Origin: Pseudomonas sp. UBA6562
GTDB lineage: Bacteria > Pseudomonadota > Gammaproteobacteria > Pseudomonadales > Pseudomonadaceae
Direction of reading: 5' to 3'
Length of the DNA stretch: 64,000 nucleotides
NCBI RefSeq assembly: GCF_002434265.1
Contig: NZ_DJJS01000008.1
Coordinates: 355,667-419,666 of the forward strand
In this document: in pieces, positions 17,413-25,699 of the stretch
Numbering within the stretch: position 1 is the first letter of the stretch
Layout: every line of letters starts with the position of its first letter
The notes under the pieces: generated by a model
Database searches by the model: none
Seen by the model: the letters and a program-made list of their open reading frames with translations, nothing else
Told to the model about the DNA's origin: nothing
Program-made: the position numbers and the translations under genes

Positions 17413-18431
17413 GGCTGCACCTCCTGATCCGCACCGTCGGCATCGGTCAAACGCACTCCACCCTGCCCGACCAGCAGCAGGCCATTGGCGCGCCCCGCCA
17501 CGGCAGACAACGCCTGGCGGTCGGCGCGGTTGTGCACGCTGAAATGCTGGCCGCCGTCGCGACTGCGCAGCACGCTGCCGCCGTTGCCGACCACCACCAC
17601 ACTGCCGTCGTCCAGCAGCGCGCCGCCCGCCAGGCCGAAGGCCAACGGCCCGCGCGCGGTGGGCAGTTCGACGCTGTGCCAACGGTCGCCGAAGTCGTCG
17701 GAGCGCAGCAGGTTGCCGCGCAGCCCGTAGACCAGCACGGTGCCGGGCGTGGCAGTGCCTAGCACACCGAAAAGCGAGCCTTCGTAGGGGCTTTCCAGCC
17801 GCGCCCACTGTTGGCCGCCGTCGCTGGAGCGGTACAGGCTGCCCTGCTCGCCGACGATGAACAGGCCGCGGCCCTTGATCGCGGCGATGGCGTTGAGGTG
17901 CAGTTGGTCGGGGTTGTCGAGGCGTTCGCTGACGTCCTGCCAGTGCTGGCCGCCGTCTTCGGTGTGCAGCAGCGCGCCGTAGGCGCCGACGGCGAAACCT
18001 CGCTGGGTGTCGAGGAAGTACACGTCGAGCAGCGGCGCCTCACGGGCCAAGTCTTCGAACTGCTTGCTCCACGTTGCACCGCCGTCGCGGCTGGCGAGGA
18101 TCTGCGCATCGTGGCCGACCGCCCAGCCGTGCTGCGCGTCGACGAAATACACTGCGGTGAGCAGTTGCCGGCTGGGCACCTGGGCCTGGCGCCAGGTGGC
18201 GCCCTGGTCGTCCGACAGCAAAATGTGGCCACGGTCGCCGACCACCACCAAGCGGTCGCCGGCGTAGGCGGCATCGATCAACAGGCTGTGCACGGCACGG
18301 GCCGAAGGCACGGACTGCTCGGAGGGCGGCTCGGCGGCGCTGGCGGCCGTGGCGAAGGCCATCACCCACAGCAGCGTTTTCATCAGCGCAGCGGCGGCGT
18401 GCCTGCCGCGAACCCTTGCTCGTGCCGTCAT
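17409..18431 (-). CDS. YCF48/BNR-repeat beta-propeller protein, exported
   Basis: The 340-residue protein carries a hydrophobic signal sequence (LLWVMAFATAASA). At least five blades follow with the sequence signature of Ycf48/sialidase BNR repeats, for example LLSDDQGATWRQ, LASRDGGATWSK, LHTEDGGQHWQD and YRSSDGGQQWAR. In plants and cyanobacteria Ycf48 assists photosystem II assembly. In Pseudomonas such genes sit next to RND exporters and probably act in the periplasm with them. The start at 18431 is preceded by GGGGA; an internal ATG at 18383 would shorten the signal peptide. It is translationally coupled to the exporter gene. Confidence 0.83.
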   Translation of the reverse strand: MTARARVRGRHAAAALMKTLLWVMAFATAASAAEPPSEQSVPSARAVHSLLIDAAYAGDRLVVVGDRGHILLSDDQGATWRQAQVPSRQLLTAVYFVDAQHGWAVGHDAQILASRDGGATWSKQFEDLAREAPLLDVYFLDTQRGFAVGAYGALLHTEDGGQHWQDVSERLDNPDQLHLNAIAAIKGRGLFIVGEQGSLYRSSDGGQQWARLESPYEGSLFGVLGTATPGTVLVYGLRGNLLRSDDFGDRWHSVELPTARGPLAFGLAGGALLDDGSVVVVGNGGSVLRSRDGGQHFSVHNRADRQALSAVAGRANGLLLVGQGGVRLTDADGADQEVQP

Positions 18432-18688
18432 GGCCTTCCCCTGTTGTTGTTATTGGGTCGGTTCGCGTGTGCCCGGCGTGGCGGCTTGCGCGCCCCTAGA
18501 AGAACGACGCCCTGCGATAGCGATGGGCCATCCTAGCGGGGAAGCGGAACGGAACACAACGCAGGCTCGGGTTAATTTGTTAGTGCCATAAAAGGCAGTG
18601 ATGGGCGCGTCGACAGCGTTTGAAAGCGTAGGCGACGACGGTAGCTTCAGTAGGACGAAGCCGCCCGTCGAGCGCCGACCGCTCGCGC
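18432..18688. other. Intergenic region, 257 bases
   Basis: I see no gene here. It presumably carries the promoter of the YCF48-RND pair, but no convincing -35/-10 pair was found. Confidence 0.4.
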
Positions 18689-19120
18689 CTACGCGCGCTC
18701 ATAGCGCAGCCAGCCAGCGACCTGGGACTTGCCGTCGACGCGGTCCTTGGGGTGGTCGATGCCTTCGCTGACCGGCACGCGCTCGAAATCGAACGGACTC
18801 ATGCCTTCAAGGCACGCCACGTTGATGCCGTACTGGTCGGGCGAAGAGCGTCGCTGGTGAAAGGTGTAGATGCCGCAGCGCGAGCAGAACCAGTGTTTGG
18901 CTTCGCCGGTGTTGAACTGGTAGAGCGTGAGCGCGGACTCGCCCTGCTCGACCTTGAGGTCGGCCAAGGCAGCCGATACGGCCACCGCGCCGCGCATGCG
19001 GCAAAAGGAACAGTTGCAGCGCCGTGCGCTGTCCAAGCCGTCGCTCAGACGCACGCTGAAACGCACGGCGCCACAATGGCAGGCGCCGGTATGGACGGGG
19101 CGGGTATCGAGGTCAGTCAT
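18689..19120 (-). CDS. GFA family zinc-binding protein
   Basis: The 143-residue protein has the cysteine layout of the glutathione-dependent formaldehyde-activating (GFA) fold: CHCGAVRFSV near residue 14, CNCSFCRMRG near 35 and FCSRCGIYT near 78, which together bind zinc. Members range from Gfa to many uncharacterised proteins, so a role in formaldehyde chemistry is not implied. It appears to be a single-gene unit. Confidence 0.88.
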   Translation of the reverse strand: MTDLDTRPVHTGACHCGAVRFSVRLSDGLDSARRCNCSFCRMRGAVAVSAALADLKVEQGESALTLYQFNTGEAKHWFCSRCGIYTFHQRRSSPDQYGINVACLEGMSPFDFERVPVSEGIDHPKDRVDGKSQVAGWLRYERA

Positions 19121-19273
19121 GGGGCACCGGATGGCGAACAGGTGGTTAGGAGCCTGTCAGCATAGCTGGGCAGCCAAGTCTGGAGAGTCCGCGAAGCAAG
19201 TTAGACGGCCATTGACCTGGGCTCGGTTGCCCAGCCATGGCTGCCTAACCCGACCTCGCGGGCCCGGACACCC

Positions 19274-19783
19274 TTACACCGACGGCCATACCTGTGCCGT
19301 GCTCTGCACCTTGAGTTTGGAGCGCAACGCACTGAGCGCAACCTGGTGTACCGCTTCGGTAGGCGCAGCACAGAGGTCTTCGACCACGATCACGTCAAAG
19401 GCTCGGGCCGTCCCGGACATGGCCGTGAACACCACACAGTTCTGCGTCATCATTCCGCCGATCAGCAAGGTCTCGACGCCGTCGAGGTGGCTCGCCAAAT
19501 CCGTCTCCTGAAAAGCATCGGCCACCTGCTTGACGACCACCGGCGCCTCCCCGGCGGCGTCAAGGATGGATGGCTCGATCCGCGCGCCTTGGCTGCCCGT
19601 AGCAAGCAGGCCAGTGCTGCCCGGCGACAGATGCTGCACCAGTACGATGCGGTCGCCGACAGCACGTGCGTGGACGATCGCCTGGCGAACCCTGGCCACA
19701 GTCGCTTGGGCGTCGTGCAGCGGTAGCACACCGCCTGGGAAATAGTCGTTCTGGATGTCGATGACGATCAATGCGCGAGTCAT
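19274..19783 (-). CDS. Isochorismatase-family cysteine hydrolase
   Basis: The 169-residue protein shows the catalytic triad of the family: Asp in VIDIQNDYF, Lys in VVKQVADAF and Cys in GGMMTQNCVVF. Relatives hydrolyse nicotinamide, isochorismate, N-carbamoyl compounds or biuret; the substrate here cannot be told from sequence. The ATG at 19783 is supported by AAGGAC upstream. It is divergent from a GlxA-type regulator 96 bases away that is a likely candidate to control it. Confidence 0.9.
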   Translation of the reverse strand: MTRALIVIDIQNDYFPGGVLPLHDAQATVARVRQAIVHARAVGDRIVLVQHLSPGSTGLLATGSQGARIEPSILDAAGEAPVVVKQVADAFQETDLASHLDGVETLLIGGMMTQNCVVFTAMSGTARAFDVIVVEDLCAAPTEAVHQVALSALRSKLKVQSTAQVWPSV

Positions 19784-19844
19784 GGAGGTGTCCTTGTTGG
19801 GTTGAGGTGGCACCACTCTAGGCGCCTGACAATCTGAGCACGAC

Positions 19845-19858
19845 TGGCCGGAAGGCCA
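19845..19858. promoter_or_regulatory. Palindrome in a divergent promoter region
   Basis: TGGCC-GGAA-GGCCA lies in the 96-base gap between the hydrolase and the GlxA-type regulator. It is a candidate operator by position and symmetry only. Confidence 0.3.
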
Positions 19859-19879
19859 TCTTTCGATTAGATTCGGCCA

Positions 19880-20815
19880 ATGCACATCGCCCTCCTCGCC
19901 TACGACCATGTCAGCCCCTTCATGCTCTCCACGCCGCTTGCGGTGTTCGAGGCCGCAGGCGCGGCCTATGAAATCACGGTCTGCGCCCTCGACCGCCAGG
20001 TCTTGGGCCAGGGCGGATTGAGCTTCAACGTGCCGGCTTCGCTGGACGCCGCCCTCGCCGCCGACGTGGTGATCCTGCCCGGCTGGCGCGATGCGCGCGA
20101 GCCGGTGCCACAGGCGATGGTCGAAGTGTTGCGCCAGGCCGCCGAGCGGGGCGCCGTGGTCGTGGGCCTGTGCTTGGGCACCATCGGTCTGGCCCAGGCG
20201 GGCCTGCTCGACGGCCGCCGCGCCACCACCCACTGGGCCGAAGCAGAGCGTTTCGCGGCGTGCTTTCCGGCCGTGGACGTCGACCCCGGCGCGCTGTTCA
20301 TCGACGAAGGCGCGTTGGTGACCTCGGCCGGTGTCGCGGCCGGACTGGACTGCTGCCTGCACTTGGTGGCACGCTTTTCGGGACAGGCCGAAGCCAATCG
20401 CGTCGCGCGCCAGCTGGTCGTCGCGCCGCAACGCTCGGGCGGCCATGCGCAGTTGCCCGAGCGCCCTGCGCCCGCCTCACTCGCCGAGCACCGTGTGGCG
20501 GACTTGCTCGAAGCGCTCTGGCAGGACCCACGCGACACACCGTCGCTAGACGTCCTGGCCAAGCGTGCAGGCGTGAGCCTGCGCAGCCTGACGCGGCATA
20601 TCCGGGCACGCACGGGAGACAATTTGAGCGGCTGGCTGAGACGCGCACGCATCGCACGTGCACAGGAGCTGTTGGCACGCGGCAGCCCGATCGAGCTGAC
20701 GGCGGTGCACTGTGGGTTCGCCGATGGGCAGGCGATGCGCTTGGCGTTCAAGCGCGAACACGGCATGTCGCCGCGGCAATGGGCAGCCAAGCAGCGGCTG
20801 GACTATCGCCTGTAG
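19880..20815 (+). CDS. GlxA-type AraC family transcriptional regulator
   Basis: The 311-residue protein has an N-terminal DJ-1/PfpI amidotransferase-like domain (IALLAYDHVSPF, VVGLCLGTIGLAQAGLL with the nucleophile-elbow Cys) and two C-terminal AraC helix-turn-helix units (LAKRAGVSLRSLTRHIRARTG and IELTAVHCGFADGQAMRLAF). Such regulators often control catabolic genes next to them, here probably the divergent isochorismatase-like hydrolase. Confidence 0.92.
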   Translation: MHIALLAYDHVSPFMLSTPLAVFEAAGAAYEITVCALDRQVLGQGGLSFNVPASLDAALAADVVILPGWRDAREPVPQAMVEVLRQAAERGAVVVGLCLGTIGLAQAGLLDGRRATTHWAEAERFAACFPAVDVDPGALFIDEGALVTSAGVAAGLDCCLHLVARFSGQAEANRVARQLVVAPQRSGGHAQLPERPAPASLAEHRVADLLEALWQDPRDTPSLDVLAKRAGVSLRSLTRHIRARTGDNLSGWLRRARIARAQELLARGSPIELTAVHCGFADGQAMRLAFKREHGMSPRQWAAKQRLDYRL

Positions 20816-20892
20816 CACCCGCTGCCGCCGCGCTTCCAGGGTGGAAAACACGGCGGCGGAAGGCTCGACGCCTGAGGTTGGCGTCGAAGGGC

Positions 20893-23550
20893 TTAGGCCA
20901 AGCTCTTGCTCACCACCTCATACACATCGCTGGACAACGCCCCGGAGTCGAGAATCCGCTGCAACTCCCCCTTCATCAGCGCCTGGCGCGCCGCGTCGTA
21001 CTTGCGCCAGCGGGTCAGCGGCGCCAGTTGCCGCGAAGCGATCTGCGGGTTGAGGGCGTTCAGCTCGATGACCAGATCGGCCAGGAAGCGGTAGCCCGAG
21101 CCGTCGGCGGCGTGGAAGTTGACCAGGTTCTGCCCGGCGAAGGCGCCGATCAGCGCGCGGACCTTGTTCGGGTTCTTCAAGGTGAAGGCCGGGTGCTGCA
21201 TCAGCGCCTTGACCCGCGCCAGCCCGCCCGGCTGGGTGCTGGCCGCCTGCACGCTGAACCACTGGTCCATGACCAGCGGGTTGTCCTTGAAGTGCTCGGC
21301 GAAGGCCTGCAACGCCTGCTCGCGCTCGGCACTGAACGGCGAATTGACCAGCACGGCCAGGGCGGTCAGGCGCTCGGTCATGTTGTCGCAGTGTTCGAAC
21401 TGCTCGAGGGTCGCGGCGAGCACGTCCGGTTTGCCGGTGAGCATCAGGTACGACAGCGCGATGTTCTGCAGGCCGCGGCGGGCGAAATGCTCGGCGGACG
21501 CCACGTAAGGCGTGCTGCGCGACACTTCGCGGTTGGCCTGGTAGCGATCCCACAGCGCCGTATGCAACTGCTCGGCGATCTGCTGGCGGGCGAAGTCGCG
21601 GGCGGCATGGATGGCGTCGACGTCGGCCACTTCGCTGATTTCGGTGAGGTAGGCCTCGCCCGGCAGCGACAGCATTTCGGCGACCATGGCCGGGTCCAGC
21701 GATTCATCGCCCAATACCGTGCCCAAGGCCGCGATCAGCCGTGGGTCCAGGTGGAACGCCTCACCGCGTTGGTGCTGTTCGATCAGTTCCTGCAACACCT
21801 GCACCGCCAACTGCTGGCCCGCTTCCCAGCGGTTGAAGCCATCGCTGTCGTGCTGCATGAGGAACATCAGTTGGTCGCGGTCGTAGGGGAAGCTCAGCTT
21901 GACCGGTGCGCTGAAGCCGCGCAGCAGCGACGGCAACGGCTTGGCGGTCAGCCCCTCGAAGACGAAAGTCTGTTCGGCCTCGGTCACCGACAGCACGCGG
22001 GTGGTGCCCTGGGCGGCCGCTTCGCCTTGCAGGTGCAGCGGCAGATCGTTGCCGGCGGCATCCAGCAGGCCCATTTCCACGGGGATCACGAACGGCAGTT
22101 TTTCGCGGCCGTCCGGGGTGGCCGGACAGCTCTGGCGGAAGGTCAGGCTGTAGCGTTGGGCCTGTTCGTCCCAGGCTTCGCTGACGGCCAGGCGCGGCGT
22201 GCCGGCCTGCACGTACCAGCGCTTGAACTGGGTCAGGTCGGCGCCGGTGGCGTCTTCCATGGCCTGGATGAAGTCGTCGCAGGTCACGGCCTGGCCGTCG
22301 TGGCGCTCGAAGTACAGGTCGCTGCCCTTGCGGAAGCCTTCGGCGCCGAGCAGGGTACGGACCATGCGCACCACTTCCGAACCCTTTTCGTAGATGGTCA
22401 GGGTGTAGAAGTTGGAAATCTCGATGAAGCTGTCGGGGCGTACCGGGTGGGCCATGGGGCCGGCGTCTTCGGCGAACTGGTGGGTGCGCAGGTAGGCGAC
22501 GTCCTCGATGCGCTTGACCGTGGCCGAGTTCATGTCGGCGCTGAACTCGGCGTCGCGGAACACCGTGAAGCCTTCCTTGAGCGAGAGCTGGAACCAGTCG
22601 CGGCAGGTCACGCGGTTGCCCGACCAGTTGTGGAAGTATTCGTGGGCCACCACCGCTTCGACGCGCTGGTGCGCGGCGTCGGTGGCGGTCTCGGCGCGGG
22701 CCAGCACGCAACTGGAGTTGAAGATGTTCAGGCCCTTGTTTTCCATGGCGCCCATGTTGAAGTCGTTGACCGCGACGATCATGAAGATGTCCAGGTCGTA
22801 TTCGCGGCCGTACACCTCTTCGTCCCAGCGCATCGACTTCTTCAGGCTGACCATGGCGTGCTCGCACTTGTCGAGGTTTTCCGGCTCGACGTAGATGCGC
22901 AGCGCCACTTCCCGGCCGGACTGGCGGGTGAAGCTGTCTTCCACGCACCACAGGTCGCCGGCCACCAGGGCGAACAGGTAGGCCGGTTTCATGAACGGGT
23001 CTTCCCAAGTCGCCCAGTGCCGACCGTCTTCGGCCGGACCGCTGCCGACCGGATTGCCGTTAGACAGCAGCACCGGGTAGCGATGCTGCTCGGCGATCAC
23101 CGTGGTGGTGAACACGCTCATCACGTCGGGGCGGTCGAGGTAGTAGGTGATCTTGCGGAAGCCCTCGGCCTCGCACTGGGTGCAGAACATCTTGCCCGAC
23201 TTGTACAGGCCTTCGAGGGCGGTGTTGCTTTCCGGGTGGATGCGCACCGAGGTGTCGAGGGTGAAGCGCTCGGCGCTGGGGTGCAGGGTCAGGCTGTCGG
23301 CGTCGAGCTGGTAGTCGCTCGGGCTCAGGGCCTGGTCGTCGAGCTGCACGCTGAGCAGCTCCAGGTGCTGGCCGTCGAGCACCAGCGCCGGCAAGCCGTC
23401 GCCGTGGGCCGGGTTGCGGCGCATGACCAGTTGCGCATGGACCAGGGTGTGGTCCTCGAACAGCTCGAAGGTCAGGTGCGTCTCGTCGATCAGGTACTCA
23501 GGCGCCTGGTAGTCCTTGAGGTAGATCGCTTGCGGTTGTTCGGTGCGCAT
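20893..23550 (-). CDS. pepN: Aminopeptidase N
   Basis: The 885-residue M1 metallopeptidase removes N-terminal residues from peptides in the cytoplasm. The substrate-binding GAMEN motif (GAMENKGLNIFN) and the zinc site HEYFHNW with a downstream Glu (LKEGF) are intact. The N-terminus MRTEQPQAIYLKDYQAPEY and the length are those of the E. coli-type PepN. A DUF2797 gene ends 14 bases upstream of its partner strand start, so pepN is probably the last gene of a yeaC-DUF2797-pepN run. Confidence 0.97.
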   Translation of the reverse strand: MRTEQPQAIYLKDYQAPEYLIDETHLTFELFEDHTLVHAQLVMRRNPAHGDGLPALVLDGQHLELLSVQLDDQALSPSDYQLDADSLTLHPSAERFTLDTSVRIHPESNTALEGLYKSGKMFCTQCEAEGFRKITYYLDRPDVMSVFTTTVIAEQHRYPVLLSNGNPVGSGPAEDGRHWATWEDPFMKPAYLFALVAGDLWCVEDSFTRQSGREVALRIYVEPENLDKCEHAMVSLKKSMRWDEEVYGREYDLDIFMIVAVNDFNMGAMENKGLNIFNSSCVLARAETATDAAHQRVEAVVAHEYFHNWSGNRVTCRDWFQLSLKEGFTVFRDAEFSADMNSATVKRIEDVAYLRTHQFAEDAGPMAHPVRPDSFIEISNFYTLTIYEKGSEVVRMVRTLLGAEGFRKGSDLYFERHDGQAVTCDDFIQAMEDATGADLTQFKRWYVQAGTPRLAVSEAWDEQAQRYSLTFRQSCPATPDGREKLPFVIPVEMGLLDAAGNDLPLHLQGEAAAQGTTRVLSVTEAEQTFVFEGLTAKPLPSLLRGFSAPVKLSFPYDRDQLMFLMQHDSDGFNRWEAGQQLAVQVLQELIEQHQRGEAFHLDPRLIAALGTVLGDESLDPAMVAEMLSLPGEAYLTEISEVADVDAIHAARDFARQQIAEQLHTALWDRYQANREVSRSTPYVASAEHFARRGLQNIALSYLMLTGKPDVLAATLEQFEHCDNMTERLTALAVLVNSPFSAEREQALQAFAEHFKDNPLVMDQWFSVQAASTQPGGLARVKALMQHPAFTLKNPNKVRALIGAFAGQNLVNFHAADGSGYRFLADLVIELNALNPQIASRQLAPLTRWRKYDAARQALMKGELQRILDSGALSSDVYEVVSKSLA

Positions 23551-23563
23551 GGGGCGGTCCTTT

Positions 23564-24394
23564 TTACTGGAGCACGGCGAGTTGATAGGCCGTGTACTTG
23601 CGAATGTTGATCACGCCGGTGTCGAAGATCAGGTATTGACCCTTGATGCCCAGCAGCGTGCCCTCTACCACCGGGTTCTTGTCCAGGTTGAAGCTGACGA
23701 TCTTCTGCGGATAGGCCTGTACCGGGTAGCGCATCTGCACCACTTCGGCGGCGGGCAGCGGCTGGATCGCTTGCAGGCCGAAGCGCCCTTGCAGCTCGCG
23801 CAGGCCTTCGGCGCAGGCGTCGAAAATGCGCTCGCGCACGGCGACCAGATCCAGGGGCTCGGCCTCGCCCTTGAGCAAGGCGCGCCAGTTGGTGCGGTCG
23901 GGCACCTGGCTGCGCAGCAGGTCTTCCACCAGGCCCGATTGCTGGCGCGTGCCCACGCGCAGGATCGGCAGCGCCTGGCTGGCGCCCTGGTCGAGCCAGC
24001 GGGTGGGCAGTTGGGTGGCGCGGGTGATGCCCACTTTGACGCCAGAGGAGTTGGCGAGATAGACGATGTGGTCGGTCATGCAGAACTGCTCGCCCCAGGA
24101 CGGATCGCGGCAGGTGCCGGCGTCGTAGTGGCAGCGTTCCGGGGCCATGATGCACAGGTCGCACTGGGCCAGCTTGGTCATGCAGGGATAGCAGTAGCCC
24201 TGGCTGAAGCTGGTCTTGGTGCGCTTGCCGCAGTGGCTGCAATGGATGGCACCCAGGTATTCCAGGCGCAGCGACTGGCCGATCAGCGGGTTGACCGGCA
24301 CCAGGGCTTCGCCCAGGCGGAAACTGTAGTGCACGTCCGTAGCGTCGAGACGCACGGCCATTTTGCTCAACGAGCCACGAGCGAGTTCGATCAA
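23564..24394 (-). CDS. DUF2797 family protein with cysteine clusters and GIY-YIG-like segment
   Basis: The 276-residue protein has two zinc-binding-like clusters (CSHCGKR..CYPC and CDLC..C..C). It then has VYLANSSGVKVGITR followed by VEDLLRSQVPDRTNWR, a pattern that resembles GIY-YIG/T5orf172 nucleases (Tyr, Gly-Ile-Thr-Arg, then Glu and Asn-Trp-Arg). Family membership is good; nuclease activity is inference. I chose a TTG start at 24394, which overlaps the TGA of the upstream gene (TTGA) and gives the N-terminus (L/M)IELARGSLSKMAV. ATG alternatives are 24451 and 24361. Confidence 0.8.
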   Translation of the reverse strand: MIELARGSLSKMAVRLDATDVHYSFRLGEALVPVNPLIGQSLRLEYLGAIHCSHCGKRTKTSFSQGYCYPCMTKLAQCDLCIMAPERCHYDAGTCRDPSWGEQFCMTDHIVYLANSSGVKVGITRATQLPTRWLDQGASQALPILRVGTRQQSGLVEDLLRSQVPDRTNWRALLKGEAEPLDLVAVRERIFDACAEGLRELQGRFGLQAIQPLPAAEVVQMRYPVQAYPQKIVSFNLDKNPVVEGTLLGIKGQYLIFDTGVINIRKYTAYQLAVLQ

Positions 24395-24651
24395 TGTACC
24401 GAGTCCGACTTGAACAGGATGTTGGGGATGGGCGCGGATTTGGAGGCGCATTCCTGCGGCCCCATGTAGCCGGTGCGCTGGTCTTCGGGCAGGTGCTTGG
24501 CTTCCCAGGCGATCACCGCCTGCAGCGACAGTTCTTTCTGCTCCAGCGTGAGCTTGCGCCCGTCGGACCAGCGGCCCAGCTCGACTGCGGTCTTCAAGCT
24601 TTGATAAATGTCAGGGGTGATGTTTTCGATCATTTGTTCGAACGTCGACAT
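24391..24651 (-). CDS. yeaC: DUF1315 (YeaC) family protein
   Basis: The 86-residue protein begins MSTFEQMIENITPDIYQSLK and contains ELGRWSDGRKLTLEQKE, hallmarks of the YeaC/DUF1315 family found beside pepN-region genes in gammaproteobacteria. Function unknown; it is small, soluble and has no metal-binding motif. AGGAG lies at good spacing before the ATG. The stop overlaps the start of the DUF2797 gene. Confidence 0.88.
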   Translation of the reverse strand: MSTFEQMIENITPDIYQSLKTAVELGRWSDGRKLTLEQKELSLQAVIAWEAKHLPEDQRTGYMGPQECASKSAPIPNILFKSDSVH

Positions 24652-24811
24652 GGCGTCTCCTGTGGCGAGCCAATGGGCCCGGTCTGGAATGGAGGTTGCG
24701 CGAAGCTCGCGCAAGGCGAAGTAAAGGGGAGAACGGCTGAAGTCGCACTCGACGCGTGTAGACATAAGTCTTGCACGCGCGAATTCAAGTGGGCATGGAC
24801 ACAAGAGGCCG

Positions 24812-25699
24812 TCAGAAAGCGCCTAGTTTACGCCGCGCCAGTGCCCCACCCAAGAGGCCCGTGACGCAACCGATGAGCAGCCCGCCCACATGGGCGGCGT
24901 TGGCGATCTGGCCCATGCCGAGCTGGCCGACCACGCCGGTCAGGCACACCACGAGCCAGACCAGCATCATCACCAGCACGCCCTTGGGCAGTGCGAACTG
25001 CGCAGTGGGCGCCAGGCGCTGGAACAGCCAGATGTGCCCGAGCAGGCCGTAGAGCACGCCGGACAAGCCGCCGAACAGGCTCGGCCCGCCGACGAAATGC
25101 TGCGCCAGGTTCGACACCAGGGAGAACAACACGGTCAGCCCCAGCAGTGCCCATGGCCCCTGGCGCAGCTCGATGCGCTTGCCCAGCTCCCAGTACCACA
25201 GGCTGTTCATGGCCAGGTGCAGCACGCCGAAATGCAGCAGCATCGGCGACAGCAGCCGCCACCATTGGCCATCGGCCAGGCCTTGGGCGAAGGAGGTGAA
25301 ATACAGGTAGTCGCCCCGCACCTGCACTTCCAGGAAGGTGAACCAGCCGACCGTGTCCAGGTTGTCGCCAAGCCCGGTCACGCCCGCCACCAACAGGCAC
25401 AGCACGATGACCAGGGTGGTGACCTTGCAGGCCTTGGCCTGGGCCAGCAACGAAGGCGCGGCGTGCGGTGACGGCTGCGACTGCTCGACCGGAGGCGCCT
25501 GCACGGTCGGCAGCGCTTCGCCGCGCAGATGCCGCTCGTACAGCGCGCGTACGTCGCCGGCCAACGCCTCGGGCGCCCACAGCACCTGCACCTCGCCCTC
25601 TTCGCTGACCCGGTGCGGCAGGTCCAGGCGTTGCAGGTCGCGTACGAAAGGACCGAGGTCGGTGCTCAGCGGCAGGCGCAGCACGTCGATGTAGTTCAT
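24812..25699 (-). CDS. Rhomboid family intramembrane serine protease
   Basis: The 295-residue protein has an N-terminal cytoplasmic domain (~90 residues) and six or seven TMs. The rhomboid signature is visible: HFGVLHLAMNSLWYWELG (His and Asn of TM2), the nucleophile Ser in GGLSGVLYGLLG (GxSG) and the catalytic His in NAAHVGGLLIG. It cleaves TM segments of unknown membrane substrates. It resembles GlpG in overall layout. The ATG overlaps the stop of the phosphatase gene (ATGA). Confidence 0.92.
   Translation of the reverse strand: MNYIDVLRLPLSTDLGPFVRDLQRLDLPHRVSEEGEVQVLWAPEALAGDVRALYERHLRGEALPTVQAPPVEQSQPSPHAAPSLLAQAKACKVTTLVIVLCLLVAGVTGLGDNLDTVGWFTFLEVQVRGDYLYFTSFAQGLADGQWWRLLSPMLLHFGVLHLAMNSLWYWELGKRIELRQGPWALLGLTVLFSLVSNLAQHFVGGPSLFGGLSGVLYGLLGHIWLFQRLAPTAQFALPKGVLVMMLVWLVVCLTGVVGQLGMGQIANAAHVGGLLIGCVTGLLGGALARRKLGAF

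Noticed and set aside
15619..17427. 600-residue plus-strand frame opposite the RND exporter
   Set aside because: It is rich in His, Gln, Val and Gly, the usual antisense signature, and has no ribosome site or domain.
20170..23610. 1146-residue plus-strand frame opposite pepN
   Set aside because: It is antisense to a clear PepN with intact motifs and begins inside the GlxA-type regulator in another frame.
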